Origin: Eumeta japonica
Lineage: Eukaryota > Arthropoda > Insecta > Lepidoptera > Psychidae
NCBI GenBank assembly: GCA_005406025.1
Contig: BGZK01001203.1
Span: 124,001 to 188,000 of the forward strand
Length of the DNA: 64,000 bases
Direction: 5' to 3'
The translations under genes were made by a program, and so were the position numbers. Positions within the stretch are counted from its first letter, which is position 1; each line of letters opens with the position of its first letter. The notes beneath the pieces are model-generated. The model was not told the origin of the DNA. It made no database searches and worked only from the letters and a program-made list of their open reading frames with translations. Shown here piece by piece: positions 45,960-57,677 of this stretch.

Positions 45960-48325
45960 GTGTGTAACCGTCCTTCACAATTCCATTCTCAATTATCATA
46001 TCGTTCAATCTGTTAAAAGAAGCGTGTAATTTAAATTGCCCTTAACGAAAATGCTGTTTAGAATTGCGTGTACAGGAATACAAATACAACGGCGCAATCG
46101 CAGTGATGAAACAACGCGGTATAGGCTTTTTAGGAGATCAAATAAAGAAGTCTTAGAGTCACAAGCTATCAATCTTATCGTGGACTATGAATACTAAAAT
46201 CACGCGTACAACCTACTACCCAAACTACAATTCTAAGAAAATAATTTATTTCAAGCATGTAGCCTACCAGCTAATTAACTAACCAAAATCCGTGGCGTTT
46301 TCTAAAAGCCAGGCGACACCATTCGTACAAATAAGGTTATTTTAGCGTCATCCTCATAATAAGCAAAGGAATAAAATCAATTTATCAAACCATTGGATAG
46401 ATAAAGAATCTAATTTCTTCAAATCCCATACCTTTTACAATGTCATTGCACCAGTTTAGCATCATATGTACATAAATCACTAAACGGATCTGATGAAACA
46501 ATATCAGCTTCTTGAGGACATAGCATCGAAGAGGGGCAGTTTAATATATAGAAATGTATATTGTGTTATATTGAAACCACCTGGCCTAGTCTCTCCTTAA
46601 ACGAGATAAATAACTTCTCCTTGGTGTTTCAGTCGACGATAAATATTTGAATTACTCATTAGATTGGCCTAAATTATTTGCTGTAGTAATTTTGTAAACT
46701 CCACTTGTATAAGCCGCCGGGTCCTCGCTGTTGTAGATAATCCACTGTCACTACAAGAAACATCAAAAAGCTTTTAAAAAGTATGAAACGTAATATGAAA
46801 ATACTTACTATTTTCGCACTGTATACACGTACTTATCGATGTTTTTTGGTTTGGCAAAAAAGATAGCTCAAAGTCTCGCATTGTGTGACGTATTTTTGTA
46901 TGAGCGTGCGCAACAGAGGCGGCCATTGACGTCAGGATTACGAAAAATTATCATTGTCGTTGTTAAAAATAATTTAAATAAATGAAATAATAGCAAACAC
47001 GGAGTAGGAGTCTATTATTTTACGAGGCAACCGTAAGAAATGCAATAGAATGAATAGATAAATGATTAGGAGAGGAATGTGAGGTGTATTACATTGGATA
47101 TATAAAGAAATGGTGTTTATCTATCTAGTCTATGGTATAGTCTCTTTTTTACAAAGCTTTAGAAAACAGACTCGGTAAAGAAATTAAGATATTAAAAAAT
47201 GGTTAAAAGGGGTTAAATATATAGAGATGAGAAGAGAAATAAGTATTAAAAACAGAAGAAGTTAAAATTGTAAATATGCAATACGCATACACGTCAGGGG
47301 AAATAAATAAAAAGCAAAAAAAAAAATATGGTAAATGTAAGGAGGGATAATGCAACAATATGCAAAACATAGTAAAGCAAATGTAAAATTAATACTTGTA
47401 TGTATGGAATAATAGGCAAGAGAAAATGCACAAATGCAATATCCCTACACCGCTTTCTGCATGTACCTACAGTCAGGATGCATGAATATGAAAAGGCATG
47501 AGATGAATAATGATCATGGTCACCATGCCATGGGGGCTGCATAATAAAAATACTCGCACCAGCAATTCTTTAGGAATAAAATAACATTTAGAGCATTTAG
47601 AGGAAAACTCATTGCACCGTGCCATTTATATACTTCGGTCAATTTGAAAACGTCTCGATTTTGGTCTATTATTTTAACATTTAAATGAAAAATTTTAGTT
47701 TATAAAACAAAAAACGGCGTCATGTAAAATAATTAGATGTATTTTATAATGTTGTTTATAATATTAAAAAAAAATGGTAATCCAAATTTTCTAGGGAATC
47801 GAACAAGTGAAGACACGAACCTGGCAGCGCACCTGCCACGAGAGAGTTTTAATCGTCCAAATCAGACGTGCGAGGCCGCGACATTTGGCGACTCCGGCCG
47901 CAATGGCCGGACAAACATAGACAAAGGTCACCGATTATTCGACCAAGTGCGAACGTCATTGCGAAACTGAACGCCGCGTGTTTTTTCGATAACGTGAGAT
48001 TTCCATATTTTTGTGTTCGCCATTTTTACAATACCATTATCTACAATATGATTGAGATGGCTGTAATGAAAATTGTAAAACCGACTGCGGTGAAAATCTA
48101 ACTAATACTCTAATAATTATGAAAAAGTTGCTTTGTTGATCTATCATTGTTTCTCGTAGCTGTATAGCAACGATTCGATGCGACTTTTTTGCGTTCGCAG
48201 AATACTCTAAGTCCTTGAACGAGTGAAATGCATCGATTTAAATCAGATTCGATCGAAGATTAGTTTAATTTTGTAATGTCTTAAATGTATTCCGTCAAAA
48301 ATAAAAAGCTTAAATTTAACATAAA
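45960..48325. other. No gene seen; GC-richer segment at 47810-47970
   Basis: Mostly AT-rich. The segment 47810-47970 is GC-richer and open in two plus frames (47737-47970 and 47868-48101) with no family recognised. 46905-46950 holds TTGACGTCAGG, a CRE-like site. Confidence 0.35.
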
Positions 48326-48329
48326 TTTG

Positions 48330-48485
48330 ATAGTATTACGTACACCACATAAACGGTATAACAAATGACAACCGTGACCATAGAGCCAGAGCAGGATAGG
48401 AATCGAAACGGACACCGCAACGACAATTGAAATCGAGAACAGATCGAAAATCGGGGCCAAAATCGAAAGAGAGACCAGCCGTTAT
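48330..48485 (-). repeat. Hexamer-phase minisatellite repeat family, copy D
   Basis: Units GGAATC, GAAACG, GAAATC, GAGAAC, GATCGA, AAATCG, GGGGCC in 6-base phase at 48395-48480, inverted relative to copy A. Confidence 0.6.
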
Positions 48486-48585
48486 CGTGAGTCGTCGACG
48501 GAAGCGAGTAATAAACATCACGATATATTTTCACAGATCTTCACGACATTTCTATAAAACCCGTATTTTATTTTTCCTCCCGCAG

Positions 48586-48760
48586 TCAACGGGCACAATA
48601 GTCAATGCCGTCGGAGATCGAGCACTCTATTATCGGCCGATCCGTCGGAAGCATCTCTCCAAGCGGCATTTCAATACAGCCTCCCGACAAGGGTCCGACG
48701 CCGGGATTATCCGTATTTGGTTTTTCTCAATGTACACTCGTCTATAAATTAATGTTAACC
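48586..48760 (+). other. Candidate exon of an unknown gene
   Basis: A pyrimidine-rich tract ending TTTTTCCTCCCGCAG (48571-48585) is the best-looking splice acceptor outside the two named genes. It is followed by about 170 bases of balanced composition. An ATG at 48605 opens a 62-codon frame (MPSEIEHSIIGRSVGSISPS..., then GISIQPPDKGPTPGLSVFGF); the frame one base over is also open. Possible donors (GTATTT at about 48714, GTACAC at about 48731) are weak. I recognise no protein family and see no partner exon, so this could be a first coding exon or chance. Confidence 0.25.
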
Positions 48761-48769
48761 GAAAACCTT

Positions 48770-50030
48770 TACGTCTGTCCGTATAATGAATAAGTTTAAC
48801 CTTAGTCGGCTCCCACGCAACGGCGCTAAAGAATATTAGAATTGCGCCCGTGGCTTTCAACGTGGCGACGTCTGCATTGATTTATATTTAAAAGTGTTGT
48901 AACATCGTAAACAATTGAACGATCACTCTGTAAGTAAGTGTTGTTATAAAATCACCGATTACATTGAGGACGAAGGTCCATGGTAATTAGCCAGCTCGAG
49001 TGGTTATCGGGTTGTGTATTTCTGTAACACTTTTGTGTTTGATTGTTACTGAATGCGATTAGAAAAGAGCTACCCTCAAGTTTCTTGCTCGCTTCTTGAA
49101 CGAAAACCGCTTTCCGAACGAATGGTGAATTCATGTCATAATAGTAAATTCATATTATAACAACACATCCCATGAGTTATATATAAAAATATTTTTAAAT
49201 TTTAACCCCTTAAGAAACTACGAATATTTTTTCTTGATATAAACTCCAGTCATAATTTTTTCTCACGTTTCTACCACATTTTGTTTCAAATCGACCGAGT
49301 AGTTTTATCGTGTACGATTTACAAGCACATAAACCCAACTAAGGATTTGTATTATTAGCGAGATTTTCACAAACACTTTGTTTAAACATATATTCCCTTC
49401 ACATCCCATGTTGTTGAAAAACCGACACGTTATAACGAACTTAATAGATTTTCCACTTTATTTTAAATTTGAAAATAATTGTTTCCTGTGTCATTTTTCT
49501 GAAAGTTGCTGATAAAATCATATTTAACTCATTGAACTCCTAAGAAAAAAAAATTTGGTTGCCTGTAAAGTCGGTATACGGGCGAAAGTTTTACGTGACA
49601 ACGACTTTGAATGGTAAAATCATTTTAATGTGAATATTCATTCGTATAGTAGGAAGAAGGATGAAATAATAGTAACAATTTAAAACATTTATTTATACAA
49701 AGAATTATATTTAAAACATTAATTTATACAAAGAATCTCGCACTGAATTTCATATTAACAAAATTTTATTTTTACCTTTACACATACATACGTATTTATA
49801 TACAAATATACATACAATAACTTGCAATACATTTGCAAGCTATGCACTAATTCTCTAGTGCTGCGCGCGCGGCAGACCGATCATAGTTGAGTGGGAGAGA
49901 GACGCAAGGCATTCGGCGGGCCTCTCTCTCGTTCGGTGACTCATCGTTACGTTACCGAGCGTTACACTTTTTCATAAGTGACTCCCAGCCGCAACCTAAT
50001 TTAAGACGTTGTCACGTCAAAACTTCTATT
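48770..50030. other. No gene seen; GC-rich patch and 31-bp duplication
   Basis: A 31-base period duplication (TTAAAACATT.ATTTATACAA units) lies at 49680-49736. A CpG-rich patch at 49855-49990 ('ctgcgcgcgcggcagaccga', 'gcctctctctcgttcggtga') looks like the end of a dispersed repeat or a promoter. No coding sequence supported. Confidence 0.4.
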
Positions 50031-50039
50031 AAATTTCTG

Positions 50040-50235
50040 GTATGAATTTGTAGAATTACGTAAGCTCATTAATGTTCCTTACTATAAATTTTTCAAAGTC
50101 ATCACGTTTATCTTGATAGTACGGATTATACGTACGAAAAACTTCATTAAAATCGGTTGAACCGTTAAGCTGTGGAATCGGAACGAAGACACTTTTTTCA
50201 GGTTCGCTTTTTCATTATAAAAATTAGAATAAATT
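50040..50235 (+). repeat. Short dispersed repeat fragment
   Basis: 'cttcattaaaatcggttgaa' and 'ccgttaagctgtggaatcgg' correspond to the ends of the repeat class also seen at 28.6 and 33.6 kb. Confidence 0.45.
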
Positions 50236-50239
50236 GGGA

Positions 50240-52530
50240 TCGTTCGGATTAAATAACTATTTAAAAATTTATATTTGTAATGAAAATAATGTTATAAAAA
50301 AAAGAGGCCTTATTATTTAAAATTGATTTACTTCTGTTTTTTAGCCAAATCGCTCACTTATTATTATTGTTTTATAGTGTATTGTGAATTAGTGTATCTA
50401 ATTCTTAGTTTAAAATTTTAATCACATTATTTTATCGCAGTTGTTCTGGTGGAGAAACCTCTTCTACAAACTCTCTTGACATTTCGAAGTTAAAGCTATA
50501 AAATGAGTTAGAGCGAGACATTACAAACACAGACAAGTTTTGGAAGTACATATCTCGAATATGGTACAATTATCAAAGTTATATTAAGCTATAAGAAATA
50601 TAAAACTGCAAGTTATCTCATCACGAAATGGTATATAAATAACTTCGGAATATAACTACACTGTTACTTATAATGAAAATTTGTAGTATTTTGAATTCCA
50701 CACCAAGCACGACTACTGTCATGCGAGTCAAGCGGAAGTAAGTGAAAGATGGAGTTAAAAACATTCTTCATCATTAAGAGATTATGCAACGTGCATTACC
50801 CTTTCTTATAACGTTACAAAATGACTGCTCTATTATATATATACTGTTGTCAACGAGTCCTTGGAAGTTTGAAGTGAAAATTAATCAATTAAGCTGCACG
50901 CAGATTGTAGCCAACAGCCTCAGACCTGCCCAAGACTACAGGTTCCAAAGTGTAACCCGAGATAGTCTAACTCTTGTACGTACCGAAACACAAATGGATA
51001 CGATTATAGAATGTATGCCGAGATTGTGGTTCCCGATAATTTCGGTGATCGCAAGTCGTACAGCCAGGATCACGTGCAACTAAGTACTTATCAACATTTG
51101 CATAACGAGTTCACCTTGGTGTATGATAGGGAGACGTTTACGTTCGCCAAATTAATACCAGATGTGGAAGACCATACTTCTTCGATACTTATTTAGAGAT
51201 TTCTCATTTGAATGAGCATCAGATACGCATAGCCGTTTCGCTCGTATCGCCAATCCATGCTTTTTACGATCGGCAGGCAGCTGGCGTGTCTGAGAATACA
51301 GACCATGAGCATAAGGTATATGCAAAAAGGTATACACATATACACAAAGAATGCACGCGAAAAATTGTCCTACTCTGAAGGTAGGTACACTTCTATAAAA
51401 ATTATCTTAATTCTTACATGAATTTCATTGCTGACGTGGTACTGCAGGGAATAAAGCTACGAGCTCGTCTCGCCTCATCTATGGGTCCACAGATTTTCAA
51501 AAGTAGTCCAAACTTGACTTTGAGTTGCAACATAAATTATGAAAGTAGAACGTCAAATATATTGGTGCCGCTACTTACATCTGAATTCTTCTTTTTCACA
51601 TTCTTGTAGCCGATCTACCACAATACGTTTTACACGCAACTTTATACTATGCGAATTGAAACTGTGAAACAAACATCCAATCGCGGTATTTCCAAACAAA
51701 TATAAAATGGGGACCTTTGGGAAAAGTGCATATATCTTTTACCACTGTAGGTTAAAAAAAAACAGTCAAAGTAAATTAAAGTATGACAAAATAAGAAGCA
51801 CTAATGAAAAAGCTATTAAATCAATAGGATTACTATTAATTTAGGTACTTAGATAAATAAGGTAATACGCAGTCACTGAATTTCATGCAATGCATCTTTA
51901 TTATTATTTATTTTTCTCCAATCTTGAGGGTTTTAGGCTCTGTAAGTCCACATGACACACCCTTGATTCAATAAATGTAAAGCAAAAATTATGGAAAATC
52001 ATTGAATTCTTAGAAAACAAAAACAGTTATTGTTTTTCTTTAATTCCTAGATACATACTCCATGATAACTTTAATACAAAAGTATGTTCTGCTAACAGAT
52101 AACAGCTGGTATCAATAGAAAAGAAGGTAGAAAAAAATCGAAACAGCATATTGTATTATTCTTCGTTGATTGAACAAATCGTTACGACGCGAACAATGGG
52201 AGTTGATGAAAATTGATAGTTGATTGATTTATATTCCAGCATCAATTATGTCTTTGAAAGAGTCATTAGCGATGCAACAATAATGAGCGAGTATTAGGAC
52301 CAATGACAACACATATTCGTCGCCTGCCATACATACAACAAATCCCACGATACGCCCGACATAGCGATTGCAAATTTACCTATTGTTAAACTATTTATTA
52401 TTTATTAATGGATATATAGAGTAACTTATTTAATGAATATTGTTTATGTATTTAAATGTATTACTGTAATCCTGTACTCACAGCTATTATGTTTTTATAT
52501 AAGCTTGTGTATGAAATATTTTATTACATA
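50240..52530. other. No supportable gene
   Basis: AT-rich except 50890-51190, where two plus frames of 99 and 61 codons (50784-51083, 51011-51196) overlap in DNA of balanced composition. The second reads MYAEIVVPDNFGDRKSYSQD..., protein-like but unrecognised; no splice sites stand out. Confidence 0.35.
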
Positions 52531-52534
52531 ACTA

Positions 52535-52990
52535 ACCTTTGCCCGCAGCTCCGCCCGCGTGGATATCCAATAAACTATTTCATTTTTTTTATATCGACCG
52601 ACCAAGCTATAAAACATGACCCCGTGTTGATTCTTTTTTTTATTTGAGTCCTGCCTTCGTTTCTCATTCCGATTCCGGGCCCCATCTTTGATTTTGATTC
52701 TGTTCAAAATATGCATAATTCCCCCACCACTCCAGCCGTATGGACATACAACGCATTTTATCATCTTTTATATCGACCAATTACCGCCCACGATCCCAAT
52801 CTCGGTCCTGTTGTCGATTCCATAACAGAGGCGCCCATATTCTTACAACAAAAACACACTTATTGCCACTAGTTTTTTATTATGAAACGACCTCACGCTC
52901 TCGATCTCGACCTCGATCCTGCTCGCGGTTCCGATACCCACCTTGAACCATTCCTTGAACTTGAACTCTCTCGAGCATCGTTGTCACCGA
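52535..52990 (+). repeat. Hexamer-phase minisatellite repeat family, copies E and F
   Basis: Copy E runs from 'gcccgcagctccgcccgcgt' (52542) through 'tatcgaccgaccaagc' to hexamer units at 52655-52700 (CATTCC, GATTCC, GGGCCC, GATTTT, GATTCT). Copy F follows at 52745-52990: 'tatcgaccaattaccgccca', then GATCCC, AATCTC, GGTCCT, GATTCC and later CTCGATCTCGACCTCGATCC with CGGTTCCGAT. The two copies lie head to tail. Confidence 0.65.
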
Positions 52991-53099
52991 TAATCAATCA
53001 AAGATCTTTACGTCGTTGCATTTCTTTGTCGTGTCTGCAGCTCAATTTTTATCACCCGTTTAAACGTGACAATGTTAGTGTAATTTAATATTTTAAGAT

Positions 53100-54040
53100 T
53101 TGTCCAGAGATATCTGTGAACGGTGGACAGACCGTTAAAATAAAAACCGCCTTCAAAATCCTATTCGAGTAATTTTTTAAATAGTGCTCAAAACGACTAA
53201 TTAGTTTTAGAGTCGGTCCCAGCTAAATTCGCGTTCCAGAAATTCGCTACAGAACAGATATCTTGGCAACTTATCAATGATCTTTCAATGACGATAACTT
53301 TTCTATCCGACATCCAATTGTAACGAAATAAAGTGTATTTATCGCTTCAGGCAAAGTTTAATCGAATGAAAATGTGTTGAATAGTTTTCGATAATCCGAG
53401 TGGTAGCTTCTATAGAACTTGAGATCCGGACAATATTAAATATAAAACAATTGGAATAAGATATTTTTCTGCGGTAAAATGGAGACCATGTTTTAAGTTA
53501 AACCTCTAGCAATACTACGATGAAAACTGCATTCAAACCCATGCAGTAGTTTTTGCGTGACGCGATAACAAACATAGAAACAATAATTCTAAAAACTGTT
53601 TATTTTTTGGCTTCTGTTGCTTTAACAAAGATTTCCATATAAGTTTTTTTTTTAATAACTTTTGCCCGCAACTTCGACCGCGTGGACTACAATATTTAGA
53701 CCATTTTAGAAGCAATTGTGGCGTTCATTCATAGTTTTCCTACATGACCATTTTAAATGACTTCCCTATTGTATGAAAGGCAATAACTACCGAAAGGTCA
53801 AGCTGTATATCTGGTTGTACCCAACAGAATATGATGAAACATGGCTTAAATGTTAAGTTAGATTCTAAACTAAGAAACTGTGAAAACCTCATCAAAATCT
53901 GTTCAGAGGTTTTTGCGTGATGCGGTAACAAACATACAGACAGACGGACAGACAGAAGAAATTCTAAAAATTGTTGTTTTGGCTTCTGTTGCTCTAATAA
54001 AAACCCCCCATATCAGTTATTTTTTAATATCTATAATATG
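53100..54040 (+). repeat. Tandem copies of a dispersed repeat
   Basis: Two head-to-tail copies are clear. Copy 1 ends at 53520-53655 and copy 2 at 53880-54025; both read 'cagaggttttt/cagtagtttttgcgtga', 'cg(c/g)gataacaaacata', 'attctaaaaa(c/t)tgtt' and 'ttggcttctgttgct(t/c)ta'. Copy 2 starts at 'ttgcccgcaacttcgaccgc' (53664). The sequence 53100-53455 may be a third, more diverged unit. No coding capacity. Confidence 0.7.
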
Positions 54041-54044
54041 CAGA

Positions 54045-56395
54045 CATCGGTCTGTTACAATTCTATTATATGTATAGATGCGCGCTGGATGCATAAAATA
54101 TATTAAAGGTATGGAGTTATTATTCAATGGTAAAAGGAAATGGCGCGGTATTGTAAGAAAATATTACGAACACTTTGTAAAATTGACTAATGTAATTGTT
54201 AAAATATATTTTTTAATTATTTATTTAATAGAAAAACATCTAATACGATATCCGGATACATGATATGTTATTACTTAGAAATTTATGATGATCAAAGAAT
54301 CATTTGTCAGTGCATAAGTTAATTGTTAATACGATATTTTCGTGTAATATAACAAATCTATATTCATCTAAAAATCGTATAATAATCGACGTAATTCAAC
54401 TCTAGCATAAAAAAAAATAAAAGCTAATTATTAGACTCAAGAATTTTAATGATTTATTTTAGATCTACTCTGTAACTTTACTCCTTATGATTATCTTATA
54501 ATAGTATAAGTAGAAAAAGACATAATAAAAGAAATTCAAATGTCTTCGGGAAAGTAAACTTATCACACAATGGAACATAATTCCATAACATATCGCTAAC
54601 ATCTAAACATCATGTAGACCCTCTAAACAGTGGACCATAGACATAATGAAATCATATGCTACCGTTAATATATATGTGACTTCGATCGCCGGCCTTCTAA
54701 ACTTTTTTTTAACAATGAATAGACCATAATGTATAAACCTCCAGCTAAACACCATCCGCCATCAACGTATCTGAAGCCTTTGTGTCCATCGCCGCTTTGT
54801 GCGGACTCATTAGCGAACTGCAGCGGACTACGTCACTCTCTGCTCTATGCGTCAATCGGCTCGCGTTGCATAATTTTTCTTTTTTTTTTTTAATTGGATG
54901 TGCGTATTGTTTTTCGAGCGAATCAGTGCGTGATGATGCACCCGATTTGCATCGGGAGCGTTCGTTCGCTCTTGGCGGTGGCGATTTTTAAATTGTTATT
55001 GTATTGTGAGCCATTATGTTTGGGTGTCGTAACGCGCCATTGTGTCAATTTTATGAATAGCACGCGTAGATTATCCGTTTTTATATCCGATCACAAGATC
55101 TATCTTTGTCATTTTTGTCGCTGTTTCGTAAATACACATTTTTTAAATAAAACATGTATGAAAAACTACCTACCTGTGTTAAAGGGCTTGCCGACTTCAA
55201 TGATAGTTTTCTTTCATTTTTTTTTTGAAAAAGTCCTCTGAAAAAGTCCTTGAAAAATGTGTTATATCTGAATGCGTACTGGGTTCATGAAAATTAGACT
55301 ACTATGTAGTAACTTAAACGCATATTATTATATAGGCAGGTAAGCATATACGAGATCTCATAAAATGGCGTCTTAGAAAAACCACTTTTTGTGAACACCG
55401 TGCAAGCGCATACGAAGGATATAATATGGATTGATAGAGTTTTTATCCACTGAAGCTAACATTTCATTACTTTTCTCGGCGGTCACTACGGGCACTTTAT
55501 AAAACACTATCACATCAGGACACGAAACGGGTGACAATGATTTGGTACTTATTTATTGAACTTATTTAATACATAGTATAAAAAGTGTAAATAAAAGTAT
55601 TAAAGCTACTACCAACTTCCTTACATCCATTTACAGTTCAATAAGAATGTTCTTGACGCATACCTTTCTATGACATAATATTTTAATTAATTGCCTCTTC
55701 AATGTATAATTTATATTCAACATCAAATGCCTTATTAGTGTTACATTAGATGTATCCCTTAGCAAGTTTTTTTACTTGTTACGTTATATTTAAAAATAAA
55801 ACTAACATCGTACCTAAATACTTGGCTATCCGTGGCCACGTTATGTTATTTTAGGCTATCATTGTTGTATCACCTTTAGTGTATTGTCATATAACTTTCA
55901 TAAGAGATATTAAATGTAAACAATAATAAAACATTACAAATTATGAACATTCATGACGTATCTTTGAGACATCCGATTGGTACGAAGTTCTTTTCGCTAT
56001 ATGTAAAAAAAGCACTAAACGGCGCCATCTGTTTTATTTTATTAAAGACATTGTTAAGTTCGTCAATTTACAGAGTTATGTAATTATAAAATCAATAATA
56101 GATATCACTTTCACATATTTGTACAAGTTATTATTTATTAAAAGTCTAGAATTGAATACTCTCCAGAATTGCAAGAGATACAATCCAAGAGTTTAATTTA
56201 ATATTTTAGGATACCGAAATGGAATTATAGACTATATACAAACATAATGAAATAAATTAACAACCTTTGAAAGTAATGAAATGACGAAGAAAACAACAAA
56301 AACAATGTAGGAACGGTAATAAAATATTATAGTAAAAATTATAATTATTATTTTACTATAAATTACTATACAAAAAACGCAACACCAAAAATAAA
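54045..56395. other. No gene seen; GC-richer patch at 54740-55000
   Basis: The patch 54740-55000 ('ccatcgccgctttgtgcgga', 'gcgaactgcagcggactacg') is open in two plus frames (54782-54991, 54894-55241) without recognisable motifs. The remainder is AT-rich and anonymous. Confidence 0.4.
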
Positions 56396-56398
56396 AAA

Positions 56399-56516
56399 CC
56401 AACATTACGCGGTATTCCCAAGGTGGTTGCCCATATAAGTACTGACCGCGGCCGACGCTGCTTAACTTCGGTGATCGGACGAGAACCGGTGTATTCGGCG
56501 TGGTATGGACGTTGAC
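56399..56516 (-). rRNA. 5S ribosomal RNA-like sequence, full length
   Basis: Read on the minus strand, 118 bases match animal 5S rRNA from end to end: GTCAACGTCCATACCACGCC at the 5' end, CGGTTCTCGTCCGATCACCG, the box A region AAGTTAAGCAGCGTCG, then the box C region, and CCGCGTAATGTTGG before a T run that would end polymerase III transcription. Box C reads GGTCAGTACTTATATGGGCA where TTGGATGGGTGACC is usual, and the 3' stem strand is altered, so several conserved positions are changed. It is a single copy here, not part of a tandem array. It may be a dispersed gene copy, a pseudogene, or the head of a 5S-derived SINE. Confidence 0.85.
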
Positions 56517-56519
56517 AAA

Positions 56520-57300
56520 CACACTTATAAAAGTCACGACTACAAAGAGCTCAAAAGCCACAGCGATCAACATTTACTTTTTTTGTTTAGCTCCCATCCA
56601 CCGAAAATGTAATGTGCGATAAGGAATATTCGTTCCAAAAACTGACAATTTTCTATGTGTTTGCTATAGCGCATTTTTTATTAAGCTATTGCATAGCTTT
56701 TATCGCGGGCTTGAGCGCGGCGACCGAATCAAGAAATTCTGTAACGAAAATAAAACCTAATACCCCCCACTCCGCCTACCATGTAGCTCGGCCGGGCATT
56801 CGCTTAACGTGTTTGTATATGGTACGACTGTACGAAGCTCGCACGGATCGAGACGAACTGCTCCGAATTCAGACGAATACGTAAGCAGCTGTTTGTGAGA
56901 AAGCATATAGGTGTATAGGTATCTATCATATCTTTATAATGCCACACTCACCGCGTGTGCCCTGTAAGTATACATGTAGGTATATATGTATACATAGGTG
57001 TACCTATGTACAACAGTAATTAGCAGTTGCTGGTGAACAGCTATACGCGTAAAATTTGTGTATAAAGTGTTTTAAATATGAATAAACTAAGTGCATTTAT
57101 TAATGAAGAAAGTGATGAAAAACTTGAATTAATATCAAAAAAAAAAATACTGCTTAAATAAATTAATAATCATAATTGCATAAGTTGATAAAAAATGCTA
57201 TGCAATAGCTTTACCGCGGCAGTCCCCGAGTGCCACACGTGTTTTTTTTTTATTTATGTATTTAACATTTATGTACGTTACATGTCCGTATTTAATTCAC
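56520..57300. other. No supportable gene
   Basis: A 90-codon plus frame (56612-56884) begins MCDKEYSFQKLTIFYVFAIA and has a hydrophobic segment plus a GTAAGC at its end, but see the rejected list. The phrase 'agctattgcatagcttttat' with 'cgcgg' occurs here at 56683 and in related inverted-like form at about 57197, which points to repeat DNA. Confidence 0.35.
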
Positions 57301-57304
57301 AGAC

Positions 57305-57452
57305 ATACATAAATAAGCGCGCCAAATGTCATCTCAATCGGTCCAATAGATTCAAAACAAATAGGCTGTAACAGAGGGACAGACAGACAGACGCATGAAC
57401 GATCTTCTAAAGGTTCCGTTTCTTTCATTTCGAGGTACGGAACCCTAAAAAC
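57305..57452 (-). repeat. 'gggttccg' repeat fragment, copy 2
   Basis: 'caatagattcaaaacaaata', 'ggctgtaacagagggacaga' and 'ggtacggaaccctaaaa' match 45830-45958. It lies 225 bp upstream of the phospholipase exon. Confidence 0.6.
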
Positions 57453-57677
57453 AGTATTATCTAGGGTAATATCAAACAGTTCCGTGAGAAACTGTGCTCA
57501 ATTATATTCATTTTTAAAAGCGATTTGTACATTAAAAGTTTTGCACTGAAACATTACATAAGTCTACAGAGAATTAAAACAAAAATAAAACAGCAATATT
57601 TTGACTCCAATCCTATTGCTTTTTATAAGCATAACGAGGCGTTCCATATTTTTTAATAATCCGTAACAAAAACCAAT

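Noticed and set aside
48427..48747. 106-codon plus frame as a protein
   Set aside because: Its first half lies in the hexamer-phase repeat, so that part is not coding. Only the part after the acceptor at 48585 is kept as a weak candidate exon, in another frame.
56612..56884. Signal-peptide-like frame ending in a GTAAGC donor, as a first exon of the phospholipase gene
   Set aside because: The donor leaves two bases of a codon, whereas the only nearby acceptor in the phospholipase frame (AG ending at 57687) needs one base, so the join is out of frame. The segment also contains a phrase that recurs at about 57197, suggesting repeat DNA.
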